A stretch of 64,000 nucleotides of DNA from Campylobacter sp. 2014D-0216 (lineage in GTDB: Bacteria; Campylobacterota; Campylobacteria; Campylobacterales; Campylobacteraceae). A program made the position numbers and the translations under genes. How positions within the stretch are numbered: position 1 is the first letter of the stretch; each line of letters begins with the position of its first letter. The DNA is taken from positions 310,001 through 374,000 of the forward strand of contig NZ_CP063089.1 in assembly GCF_014931215.1 (NCBI RefSeq). Reading direction: 5' to 3'. Under the pieces are notes generated by a model. That model ran no database searches. It was not told the origin of the DNA and saw only the letters and a list, made by a program, of their open reading frames with translations. This document shows, one piece after another, positions 44,706-53,199 of this stretch.

Positions 44706-46250
44706 TTATTCTTTGATTTTTAAAATTCCCATCATTCCAAGATCTTCGTGTTCTAAAATGTGGCAGTGAAACATTCTAATGCCGGTGAAATTTTGGCTCA
44801 TTCTTAGTCTTAGTTCTTCACCAGGTCTTACATTGATCGTATCTTGCAATGCTCTGAATTTTGCTTTTGTTATTTTACCTTTAAATTGAGAAGAAATGAG
44901 TTCAAATTGTGTTCCATGTATATGAAAAGGATGATCCATGTGAGAAGAGTTTTTTACCACCCATTCTTCTACCTCGTTTAATTTTGAAGTCAAATCCGTT
45001 CTATTCATATCAAATGTTTTACCATTGATCAAAAACATAGAGGCAAGACTTTGTTTGATTTCTTCTTCGCTTTTGTTGCTAATGCCATGCATTTGCATAT
45101 GGTCTTCACTCATGATTACTTCTTTAAAGCTTGTAGCTTCTTTTAAAGGTGGAAATTCGCGTAGTTTTTCAGGTATGTTTTCTAAAGTTTTTTCCACTTT
45201 AAGATCAGCTAGTGTGAGTGTGTAAGGTTTTTCTTCGACAAGCATTTTGTCGCGGTTATAGTAGGTGCTTTCAAGTTTAAAATCACCCTTGCTTGCTTGG
45301 ATTAGCACTTCTACTCTTGAAGCAGGACTTAAAAACAACTCATCTAATTCAATACCTTTTTCTATAAGTCCCCCATCAGTTCCCACTAAAATAAATTTAG
45401 CACCTTGAATGCGTAAATTTAAATACCTTGCCGCACATAGATTGTATATGCGAATTCTTTGCGCATCATCGATGGTGATTTTTGGTTTTAATTGCCCATT
45501 GATTAAGACTAAATTTCCTTCTCTACCATTAAGCCAGTCAAATAAATTATTATCAGGAATTTGTGCGTTTTTATCCAAGCGTAGGTCGCTAATCACCCAG
45601 TCTTGCTCTTGTAAATGCGACAATGCATCTTTTCTAGCTTTTACCACGAAAACTCCTGCTAAGCCTTTATAAACTTGCTTTGCTGTGGTGTAGTGTGGAT
45701 GAGGATGGTACCAGTATGTTCCTGCTGAATTTTCTCCAAGTTTGAAACGGTAAATCTTTTCTCGACCAGGCATGATGGGATCATGTGGGTTGCCATCTTG
45801 TTCAGGTGGTATGTCAAGTCCATGCCAGTGAATGGTTGTTGGCTCTTTTAGATTGTTTTTTACTAAAATTTCAACTGTATCACCTTCGTAAACTTCGATT
45901 TTAGGTCCTGGTATGGAGCCATTATAGGTAAAACATTGGGTTTTTTTACCTTTGACAAGTTCTATTTGGCTTTCTTTGATTTCTATGCTAGATCTAAAGA
46001 AATTTTTCTTTGTGCTTGTGTTTTTTAAAAGTTTTAATTTTGCCAATGCTTCTTCGCTAGGAAAGTCTTTTGCATCGAGTAGTTGAATGTTTGGATCTTC
46101 TAGCTTGATAAAAGAAGTATCGACCTTGTGAGTTTTTTTTGCTGTATGATGTGAATGCATATTATGGTGAGAGTGATCACCCATTGCATAGGCACTGCTA
46201 ATACTTGCTAAACCTAAAGCATTCCATTTTAAAAATAATCTTCTATTCAT
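44706..46250 (-). CDS. Multicopper oxidase, CueO type (Cj1516-like)
   Basis: This 514-residue periplasmic oxidase has a twin-arginine signal NRRLFLKWNALG at residues 2-13, then a His-rich HSHHNMHSHH stretch. Copper ligands are in HWHGLD, YHPHPHY, HPFHIHGTQF and FHCHILEHEDLGMMG, the last supplying the T1 His, Cys and Met. It oxidises Cu(I) and protects against copper. It heads the moaD-moaE-moeA run, with a TATAAT-type -10 (46289-46294, minus strand) 39 bases upstream. Confidence 0.93.
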   Translation of the reverse strand: MNRRLFLKWNALGLASISSAYAMGDHSHHNMHSHHTAKKTHKVDTSFIKLEDPNIQLLDAKDFPSEEALAKLKLLKNTSTKKNFFRSSIEIKESQIELVKGKKTQCFTYNGSIPGPKIEVYEGDTVEILVKNNLKEPTTIHWHGLDIPPEQDGNPHDPIMPGREKIYRFKLGENSAGTYWYHPHPHYTTAKQVYKGLAGVFVVKARKDALSHLQEQDWVISDLRLDKNAQIPDNNLFDWLNGREGNLVLINGQLKPKITIDDAQRIRIYNLCAARYLNLRIQGAKFILVGTDGGLIEKGIELDELFLSPASRVEVLIQASKGDFKLESTYYNRDKMLVEEKPYTLTLADLKVEKTLENIPEKLREFPPLKEATSFKEVIMSEDHMQMHGISNKSEEEIKQSLASMFLINGKTFDMNRTDLTSKLNEVEEWVVKNSSHMDHPFHIHGTQFELISSQFKGKITKAKFRALQDTINVRPGEELRLRMSQNFTGIRMFHCHILEHEDLGMMGILKIKE

Positions 46251-46288
46251 TAAATTTTGCCTTAAATAATTTTTGGGTTTAGATTTTG

Positions 46289-46340
46289 ATTATAGCTATT
46301 GTTTGATTAATGATTGTAAATTGTAAAAACTAGATATAAT
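46289..46340. promoter_or_regulatory. Divergent -10 boxes between the multicopper oxidase and nspC
   Basis: Minus-strand TATAAT at 46289-46294 serves the copper oxidase gene. Plus-strand TATAAT at 46335-46340, with a T-poor upstream side, lies 47 bases before nspC. The 136-base gap holds no other clear structure. Confidence 0.5.
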
Positions 46341-46386
46341 TTTATATAAAATTGATGTGTAAATTTAATTATATTAAGGAAAAACA

Positions 46387-47550
46387 ATGTTAATCCAAAA
46401 TCATCTAGATAAAAATTTTCAAACTCCTGCTTATATTTTAGAAGAAGACAAACTTAGAAAAAATTGTGAACTTTTGGCTAAAGTGAGTGAAGAAAGTGGT
46501 GCAAAAGTTTTACTTGCTCTCAAAGGATTTGCGTTTTCAGGTGCTATGGATATAGTGGGCGAGTACTTATCAGGCTGTACTTGTAGCGGGCTTTGGGAGG
46601 CTAAATTTGCTAAAGAATACATGGATAAAGAAATTCATACTTTCTCTCCTGCTTTTAAAGATGATGAAATAGATGAAATCATCAACCTTTCACACCATAT
46701 TGTATTTAATTCTTTTAATCAGTTTAAAAAATTTAAAGATAAAGCAAGTAAAAAGTCTCTTGGTTTGCGTTGTAATCCAGAGCTTTCAGTGGCTCCAAAA
46801 GAACTTTATAATCCTTGTGGTAGATTTTCAAGGTTAGGAATTCGCGCAGTTGATTTTGAAAATGAAGACTTAAGTGCTTTAAGTGGGCTTCATTTTCATG
46901 CTTTGTGTGAAGAAAGTGCGCATTCTTTAGAGCTCGTGTTAAATGCTTTTGAAGCTAAATTTTCACAATTTATTAAAAATATGAAATGGATTAACTTTGG
47001 CGGGGGACATCACATCACAAAAGCGGGTTATGATGTGCAAAAGCTGATTGATCTTTGTAAAAAATTTAGCGATAAATACGGAGTGCAAGTGTATCTTGAG
47101 CCAGGTGAAGCTATAGGTTGGCAGTGTGGGACTTTAGTTGCAAGTGTTGTTGATATCGTGGAAAATGAGAAAAAAATAGCTATTTTAGATACTTCAAGTG
47201 AAGCTCATATGCCAGATACTATCATCATGCCTTATACTAGTGAAGTTTTAAATGCTAGAATTTTATCAAGTCGCGATGGGGAAAAATATAGCGAGTTAAA
47301 AGAAAATGAATTTGCTTATTTGCTTGGTGGCAATACTTGCTTAGCAGGAGATATCATGGGCGAATACGCTTTTGATCAAGAGTTAAAAATAGGGCAAAAA
47401 ATTGTATTTTTGGATCAAATTCATTATTCTATAGTGAAAAATACTACATTTAATGGAGTAAGACTTCCAAATTTAATGCTTTTGGATAAAAATGAAAAAT
47501 TATCCATGGTGAGAGAATTTGGCTATGAGAATTATTCAAAAAGAAACTAA
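46387..47550 (+). CDS. nspC: Carboxynorspermidine decarboxylase NspC
   Basis: This 387-residue PLP enzyme of the alanine-racemase-like fold has KVLLALKGFAFSGAM (PLP lysine) near residue 40. The other family motifs are LGLRCNPELS, LSGLHFHALCE, FGGGHHIT, and YLEPGEAIGW with LLGGNTCLAGD. It makes the last step of spermidine/norspermidine synthesis in this group. AAGGAAAAAC precedes the ATG. It is transcribed alone, with formate dehydrogenase genes following. Confidence 0.93.
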   Translation: MLIQNHLDKNFQTPAYILEEDKLRKNCELLAKVSEESGAKVLLALKGFAFSGAMDIVGEYLSGCTCSGLWEAKFAKEYMDKEIHTFSPAFKDDEIDEIINLSHHIVFNSFNQFKKFKDKASKKSLGLRCNPELSVAPKELYNPCGRFSRLGIRAVDFENEDLSALSGLHFHALCEESAHSLELVLNAFEAKFSQFIKNMKWINFGGGHHITKAGYDVQKLIDLCKKFSDKYGVQVYLEPGEAIGWQCGTLVASVVDIVENEKKIAILDTSSEAHMPDTIIMPYTSEVLNARILSSRDGEKYSELKENEFAYLLGGNTCLAGDIMGEYAFDQELKIGQKIVFLDQIHYSIVKNTTFNGVRLPNLMLLDKNEKLSMVREFGYENYSKRN

Positions 47551-47676
47551 AAAATGAGTTTTTTTGTAGTTTTTTAGAAATTTATGTTTTTTAAATAAAA
47601 CTTTTTTTAAAATAAAAACGGAAACTGAAATTTAACAAAACTACAACGATAATGTTTGTAATATTTAGGAGTATTT

Positions 47677-48606
47677 ATGCATAGAGTTATACTAGCTCTT
47701 TTGGCCTGTTTTAGCTTTCTATTTGCTCAAGAAAATTTTGAAGTTAAAAACACTCAAATTTGGGATGTGCAAAGAGTGATGAATATAGAAAGTTATCAAA
47801 ATTTTGGTGCTTTGTGGACTAAGCTACAAGGTGAATACATCGCAAGTGCTGTTTTGATCATACTCATTGCTGTGATCTCGGCTTTTGCATTGCATTATAT
47901 GGTAATTGGTCCTAAGAAATTCTCTCATGATGGTAAGAAAATTTATGCTTTTTCGGTCTTTGAAAGATTGTTTCACTTTGTAGCAGCGATCTCTTGGATC
48001 ATTCTTGTGCCAACGGGTCTTATTATGATTTTTGGATCGTACTTTGGCGGAGGATTTTTTGTAAGATTATGTAAAAATTTACATGGTATCGCAACGATTT
48101 TATTTATCATTTCTATCATTCCTATGTTTTTATGCTGGATCAAAAGAATGCTTCCTGCAAGTTATGATTTAAAATGGATGATGATAGTTGGAGGGTATTT
48201 AAGCAAAGAGAAAAAACCTGTACCTGCGGGTAAATTTAACTTTGGTCAAAAGTCATGGTATTATATCGCTGTATTTGGTGGCTTTTTGATGATCACTACG
48301 GGTGCTTTTATGTTTTTCCTTGATTTTAATTCTACTTCGTTGCAGTCTATTTTTGGAATTTCTCATATAGATATTTTAAGAGCTTCTGCTATCATTCATA
48401 ATATTTTGGGAATTTTATGTGCAGTGTTTTTTGCTATTCATATTTATATGGCTGTATTTGCGATCAAAGGAAGTATTCACTCGATGATTAGCGGATATAA
48501 AGAAGAAGAAGAAGTTTATATTTTGCATTCTTATTGGTATAAAGAGTTAAGCGATAAAAAACAAATCAATCCTTCTTTTACTTATGATTCTAAAACAAAA
48601 ATTTAA
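47677..48606 (+). CDS. fdhC: Formate dehydrogenase cytochrome b (gamma) subunit
   Basis: This 309-residue protein has an N-terminal signal-like segment (VILALLACFSFLFAQ) and four further hydrophobic helices. Heme-binding His candidates are in SVFERLFHFVAA, CKNLHGIATILF and ASAIIHNILGILCAVFFAIHIYM. It passes formate electrons from FdhB to menaquinone. In C. jejuni I recall it after fdhB; here it lies upstream of fdhA, which shows local rearrangement. AGGAG precedes the ATG. Confidence 0.9.
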   Translation: MHRVILALLACFSFLFAQENFEVKNTQIWDVQRVMNIESYQNFGALWTKLQGEYIASAVLIILIAVISAFALHYMVIGPKKFSHDGKKIYAFSVFERLFHFVAAISWIILVPTGLIMIFGSYFGGGFFVRLCKNLHGIATILFIISIIPMFLCWIKRMLPASYDLKWMMIVGGYLSKEKKPVPAGKFNFGQKSWYYIAVFGGFLMITTGAFMFFLDFNSTSLQSIFGISHIDILRASAIIHNILGILCAVFFAIHIYMAVFAIKGSIHSMISGYKEEEEVYILHSYWYKELSDKKQINPSFTYDSKTKI

Positions 48607-48624
48607 AATCTCTTGATTTTTTTA

Positions 48625-48666
48625 AATTTTCCTTGTTATAATCAGATAAAAATAACAAGGAAAATT
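48625..48666 (+). promoter_or_regulatory. 14-bp perfect inverted repeat over the promoter and ribosome-binding site of the TorD-like gene
   Basis: AATTTTCCTTGTTA (48625-48638) and TAACAAGGAAAATT (48653-48666) pair over 14 bases. A TATAAT (48637-48642) lies at the inner end of the left arm, and the Shine-Dalgarno AAGGA (48657-48661) lies in the right arm. It could be an operator, or an RNA hairpin that masks translation on transcripts reading in from fdhC. Confidence 0.7.
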
Positions 48667-48668
48667 AT

Positions 48669-49349
48669 ATGATACAAGATATCGATCTTTCTCGTAAGTA
48701 TTTTTACGAATTTTTCTCCAAAGCATTTAATTTTATCGATGAAGAAGAATTTGAAATTTGGCATAAGCAAGTTTTAGCCTTAGCCCAAAGTCCTTTAGAT
48801 GAAAGTTTAAAGCCTGATTTTGAAAAGTTGTGTGTGTGTAATTTTGCAAGCTTTAAAGAAGAGCAAAACAGCGTGTTTTTTGATTTTTCTTATGTAAATG
48901 TACCTATTAGTGCTTCCTTTTATGATGAAGGTAGAGATGATGGTAAAATGAAGCTTCAAGCCTGTGAGATCATTAGAAAAACAAAATTTAGAAAAAAAGA
49001 AGAATGCAGACAAAGCGAAGATGAATTTGGATTTTTATTCGCTTTTATGGCAAGTATTATTGAACATGACTTAAAAGTTGCACAACAATTGTTTCGTTTT
49101 GTGATCAACCCTGTGGTAGATGAATTTATAGAAAAACTACAAATTCATAAAAATTCAAATTTTTATATTGCTATTGCCAATATTATGAAAGTATTTTTTG
49201 TGAGTGAAAGGGCTTACTTAGAAGTACAAGCACCTGTAAAAAAAGAAGGTAAAAGTATCGCAGATGAAGCACTACAAAGACTTCCTTATGAACCAAGGCT
49301 TCCGACTAAATTTAGCAAAACTAATATCGAGGAATTAAGCAAGCTATAA
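48669..49349 (+). CDS. TorD/DmsD-family chaperone for the formate dehydrogenase (Cj1514-like)
   Basis: This 226-residue all-helical cytoplasmic protein has FFSKAFNFIDEEEFEIWHKQV, VPISASFYDEGRDDG and DEFGFLFAFMASIIEHDL, where the acidic pattern fits the TorD-like chaperone family. Such proteins bind the twin-arginine signal of a molybdoenzyme until the cofactor is in place. It is placed before the TAT-signal small protein and FdhA. A 13-bp stem hairpin follows the stop codon. Confidence 0.83.
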   Translation: MIQDIDLSRKYFYEFFSKAFNFIDEEEFEIWHKQVLALAQSPLDESLKPDFEKLCVCNFASFKEEQNSVFFDFSYVNVPISASFYDEGRDDGKMKLQACEIIRKTKFRKKEECRQSEDEFGFLFAFMASIIEHDLKVAQQLFRFVINPVVDEFIEKLQIHKNSNFYIAIANIMKVFFVSERAYLEVQAPVKKEGKSIADEALQRLPYEPRLPTKFSKTNIEELSKL

Positions 49350-49353
49350 TTTT

Positions 49354-49383
49354 AATATGTATTTTGTTACCAAAATACATATT
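49354..49383 (+). terminator. Strong AT hairpin after the TorD-like gene
   Basis: AATATGTATTTTG and CAAAATACATATT pair perfectly over 13 bp around TTAC, starting five bases after the stop codon. A T-run (TCTTTTT) follows only about 12 bases later, so it may end transcription or protect the 3' end. Confidence 0.6.
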
Positions 49384-49464
49384 ATCAAAATCATCTTTTT
49401 ATGAAAACGGAAATTAAATAAAATCTTAAGTGAAAATATGCAAAAGTTATGATGTTTAAGTGTG

Positions 49465-49489
49465 TAAATACTTTAAAAATAAGTATTTA
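49465..49489 (+). promoter_or_regulatory. 25-bp palindrome upstream of the fdhA operon
   Basis: TAAATACTT and AAGTATTTA form a perfect 9-bp inverted repeat with centre TAAAAAT, 36 bases before the ATG of the TAT-signal small protein. The position just around a likely promoter (AGTATTTATAGTT) suits an operator. Confidence 0.5.
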
Positions 49490-49524
49490 TAGTTATTCTT
49501 TACTTTTATTTCAAAGGAGAGAAC

Positions 49525-49728
49525 ATGGAAGCTAACCAAAGAAGAGATTTTCTTAAAAAATCTTTGAAAATTGGTGCTTTAGGGGTAGTTGCCGGAGCGA
49601 GCGTAAATGCTTTAGCTAAGGATGATTACCAAGAGCAAAATACAGTAGTTTTGGGAAAAAGCACTAAAAAAGAAGTGCTTTATAAAAAAACTATGCATTG
49701 GGAAAAATACTACAAAATAGCTTATTAA
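49525..49728 (+). CDS. Formate-dehydrogenase-region TAT-signal small protein
   Basis: This 67-residue protein has twin-arginine signal QRRDFLKKSLKIGALGVVAGASVNALA (residues 5-31) and a short polar mature part ending MHWEKYYKIAY. Such tiny exported proteins regularly lie just before fdhA in Campylobacterota and are needed for, or associated with, the enzyme. AAAGGAGAG precedes the ATG; fdhA starts 15 bases after its stop. Confidence 0.85.
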   Translation: MEANQRRDFLKKSLKIGALGVVAGASVNALAKDDYQEQNTVVLGKSTKKEVLYKKTMHWEKYYKIAY

Positions 49729-49743
49729 TAAGAAAGGAAGAAG

Positions 49744-52566
49744 ATGGCATTAGCAAGAAGAAATTTTCTTAAGCTTGCTGGTATTGCTGGTCTTGGAAGT
49801 GCAGCTTTTGGTAGTGATAACAAAGCTATTAGAAATGCGAGCGAACAAGAAGTAGCAAATCCTTATCCAGATTCAAAGATTGTAAGAACAATCTGTAGTA
49901 TCTGTAGTGCAGGCTGCGGGATTAAGGCTGAAGTTCAAGATGGGGTTTGGGTGCGTCAAGAAAACGCTATAGAACATCCTATTTCTCAAGGATCACACTG
50001 CTGTAAAGGGATAGATCAAATCGATCTTACCAAATCAAAACAGCGTATAAAATATCCTATGAAAAAAGAAAACGGCAAATGGGTACGTTTAACTTGGGAG
50101 CAAGCGATCAACGAAATCGGTGATAAAATGCTTGAAATCCGTAAAGAAAATGGACCTGATAGCGTTATGTTCTTAGGTTCGGCAAAGTTTAACAATCAAC
50201 AAGCTTATTATTTTAGAAAATTTGCAGCATTTTGGGGTACTAATAATATAGACCACGTTGCTAGAATTTGACACAGCGCAACAGTCGCCGGTGTGGCGAA
50301 TACATGGGGTTATGGCGCTATGACAAATCATTTTGGTGATGTGACTAAACACTCAAAAATGATGATTATTTTTGGTGCAAATACCGCAGTGGCAAATCCT
50401 ATCGGGTTTAAACACTTATTGCAAGCTAAAGATCGCAATAATGCTAAATTAGTAGTTGTAGATCCTGTATTTACAAAAACAGCAGTGCATGCTGATGAAT
50501 ACGTGAGAATTCGTCCAGGTACAGATATAGCTTTAGTTTATGGTATGCTTCATTTGATCTTTAAAAATGGTTGGGAAGATAAAGAATTAATCAAAACTAG
50601 AACTTATGGTGTTGAAGAAATTAAAGCAGAAGCTGCTAAGTGGACACCAGATGTGGTTGAAGATGTAACAGGTGTTCCAGCGGCTCAACTTGAAAAAATC
50701 ACAAAAATGCTAGCTACAATCAAACCGGCTACATTATTTTGGGCTTTGGGCATTACTCAACACTCAGTAGGTAGTTCTAATACAAGAATTTTGGCTATTT
50801 TACAACTTGTTCTTGGTAATATAGGTAAGCCTGGTGCAGGTACTAACATCATTAGAGGGCATGATAATGTTCAAGGTGCTACTGATATGGGGTGTTTGGC
50901 AGATACTTTACCAGCTTATTATGGTTTAGGTGATGATGCGTGGAATCACTTTTCAAATTTTTGGAATGTAGATAGAGAATACTTAAATTCAAGATTTTAT
51001 TCCAAAGAATGGATGCATGAAAAAGGTTTCTCACTTGCAAAATGGTGGCAAGGTGTTTTACACGAAGAAAAAACCTACTCAAATTCTCCAATCCGTGTGC
51101 TTTGGGTACAAGGAACAGGTATCACTTCTATGGCGCATACCGTAAAAATTCAAGAAGCGCTTAAAAAGCTTGACATGATCGTAATCGCTGAACCTTTTGT
51201 TAATGAGGTTGCAGTTTTAGCAGATCGTCCAGATGGTATTTATATCATTCCTGCTTCAACTCAGTTTGAAACAGAAGGTTATGTAACAGCAACTAACCGT
51301 GCTATGCAGTGGCGTTCTCAAGTAGTAAAACCAATCTATGAAAGCAAAGAAGATCAAGAGATCATGTTTGCATTTGCGAAGAAATTTGGCTTCTATAAAG
51401 AATACACTCGTGGTATGAAAATGGAATTAAAAGATCATAAGCTTGTACAAACAAGAGATGATAATGATGATAATTTTGTATGGCCTGATGATGCTACAAG
51501 AGAGATGAGTAATGGTCTTTTGAGCATAGGTTTAAGAGGTATTTCTGCTGAACGTTTAAGAAAACATCAGCAAAATTGGGAGCATTTTGATCCTGATACG
51601 CAAAGAGGTCTTGGCGGTGATGTTAAAGGTGAATACTATGGTTTACCTTGGCCTTGTTGGGATAAACAACACCCAGGAACTTCTATCATGTGGAATACTG
51701 ACATTCCTTACGAAGAAGGTGGTATGGGCTTTAGAAATCGTTTTGGTTTGGAGCATGATGGGCATTCTCAGCTTGCAGATGATAGCTTTACACCAAAAGG
51801 TTGTAAGGTAAAAGGTGGATATCCACAAATTACTAAAGAAAATATCGAAAAAGTATTCAATATCAAATTAAGTGATAGTGAAAAAGAATTAATGGGTGCT
51901 AGCTGGAGTACAGACATTTCAGGTATCATCTTAGAAAAATGTAGAGAAAAAAGTGCTTGTTGTTTAGGTAATGCAAGAGCTAGAATGAAGGTTTGGGAAT
52001 TTGCCGATCCAATCCCACTACATAGAGAACCTTTACATTCACCACGCTGGGATTTGGTTAAAAAATATCCTACTTGGGGTGATCAAGCGAAAAACTTTAG
52101 GGTTGAAAGTAAATTTATTAGCGAACAACAAAAGAAAGACTGGAGTAAAGAATTCCCAACCATTATCTCAAGTATGCGTTTGGTGAATTTAAGTGGTGCG
52201 GGTATGCTTGAAAGAACAAGTAAATATCTTGCAGCAATTACTCCTGAAATGTTTGCAAATGTACACCCAGAACTTGCTTTAAAATACGGCATAAATGATG
52301 GAGATATGATGTGGATCCATTCACCACAAGGTACTAAGATCAAAGTTAAATGTGTGCATAATCACTCTGTAACACCGGATAGAATTTGCTTACCTTATAA
52401 CTTTGCAGGTATTATGCAAGGTGTGGATTTAAGTTATAACTATCCAGAAGGTACTAAACCTTATACCATAGGTGAAAGTTCTAATACAGTTACAAACTAT
52501 GGTTTTGATATTAACACGCAAATTTCTGAATTTAACGCAGGACTTTGCAGACTTGAGAAAGCGTAA
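49744..52566 (+). CDS. fdhA: Formate dehydrogenase catalytic subunit FdhA, selenoprotein
   Basis: This 940-residue molybdopterin enzyme is read through an in-frame TGA at 50269-50271, giving selenocysteine at residue 176 in RI-Sec-HSATVAGVANTWG. This is exactly where formate dehydrogenases have Sec or Cys. Before it come a TAT signal ARRNFLKLAGIAGLG and the 4Fe-4S set CSICSAGCGI with SHCCKG. After it come GRE-like cofactor regions such as RGHDNVQGATDMG. The hairpin following the TGA is a bacterial SECIS. It oxidises formate in the periplasm; fdhB follows after ten bases. It is not a pseudogene. Confidence 0.96.
50269..50299 (+). promoter_or_regulatory. Selenocysteine codon and SECIS hairpin of fdhA
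   Basis: The TGA is followed, after 13 bases, by TCGCC-GGTGT-GGCGA: a 5-bp stem and a five-base loop beginning GGT, as in E. coli formate dehydrogenase SECIS elements. The element lies wholly in coding sequence. Confidence 0.85.
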
Positions 52567-52576
52567 GGGGTAAGTC

Positions 52577-53146
52577 ATGGCTAGAATGAAATTTTATGTA
52601 GATAATAATCGTTGTATTTCTTGCTTTGCTTGCCAAGTAGCTTGCTCAAGTGCGCATGAAGTACCAGTGGGGATCAACAGAAGAAAGGTTATCACTTTAA
52701 ATGAGGGTATAGAAGGCAAAGAGTTTTCGACAACTCTTGCTTGTCAGCACTGTACTGATGCACCATGTGAACAAGTTTGTCCTGTTAAATGCTTTTATAT
52801 TAGAGCTGATGGTATTGTTTTACATGATAAAAAAACCTGCATAGGTTGTGGGTATTGTCTTTATGCTTGTCCTTTTGGTGCGCCACAGTTCCCAAGAGAT
52901 GGTGCATTTGGTATTAAAGGAGAGATGGATAAATGTACGATGTGTGCAGGTGGTCCAGAGCCTACAAACTCTCATGAAGAAAGAGAACTCTATGGACAAA
53001 ACCGTATAGCAGAAGGTAAAGTACCTATGTGTGCTGCGGTTTGTTCTACCAATGCACTTTTAGTTGGTGATGCAGCTGAAGTAAGTGCAATGTATAGAAA
53101 AAGAGTAATGCTTAAAGGACAAAATTTAGGACTTGATGCAAAATAA
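52577..53146 (+). CDS. fdhB: Formate dehydrogenase iron-sulfur subunit FdhB
   Basis: This 189-residue ferredoxin-like subunit has four cluster motifs: CISCFACQVAC near residue 13, CQHCTDAPCEQVCP near residue 56, CIGCGYCLYACP near residue 88, and CTMC with CAAVC. It moves electrons from FdhA to the cytochrome b subunit. It follows fdhA by ten bases. A terminator hairpin lies directly after the stop. Confidence 0.95.
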   Translation: MARMKFYVDNNRCISCFACQVACSSAHEVPVGINRRKVITLNEGIEGKEFSTTLACQHCTDAPCEQVCPVKCFYIRADGIVLHDKKTCIGCGYCLYACPFGAPQFPRDGAFGIKGEMDKCTMCAGGPEPTNSHEERELYGQNRIAEGKVPMCAAVCSTNALLVGDAAEVSAMYRKRVMLKGQNLGLDAK

Positions 53147-53147
53147 T

Positions 53148-53174
53148 AAAAAGGGTGTATAATCACCCTTTTTT
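53148..53174 (+). terminator. Terminator after fdhB with a TATAAT in its loop
   Basis: AAAAAGGGTG (53148-53157) and CACCCTTTTT (53164-53173) form a 10-bp stem with a T-run, starting just after the fdhB stop. The six-base loop is TATAAT (53158-53163), a perfect -10 box lying 37 bases before the modE-like start codon. Confidence 0.8.
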
Positions 53175-53199
53175 ACTACTTCTTATTCAAGGTTAATTC

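Noticed and set aside
49744-50299. fdhA broken by a stop codon (pseudogene or two genes).
   Set aside because: The TGA lies exactly at the selenocysteine position of the family, reading continues in the same frame, and a SECIS stem follows.
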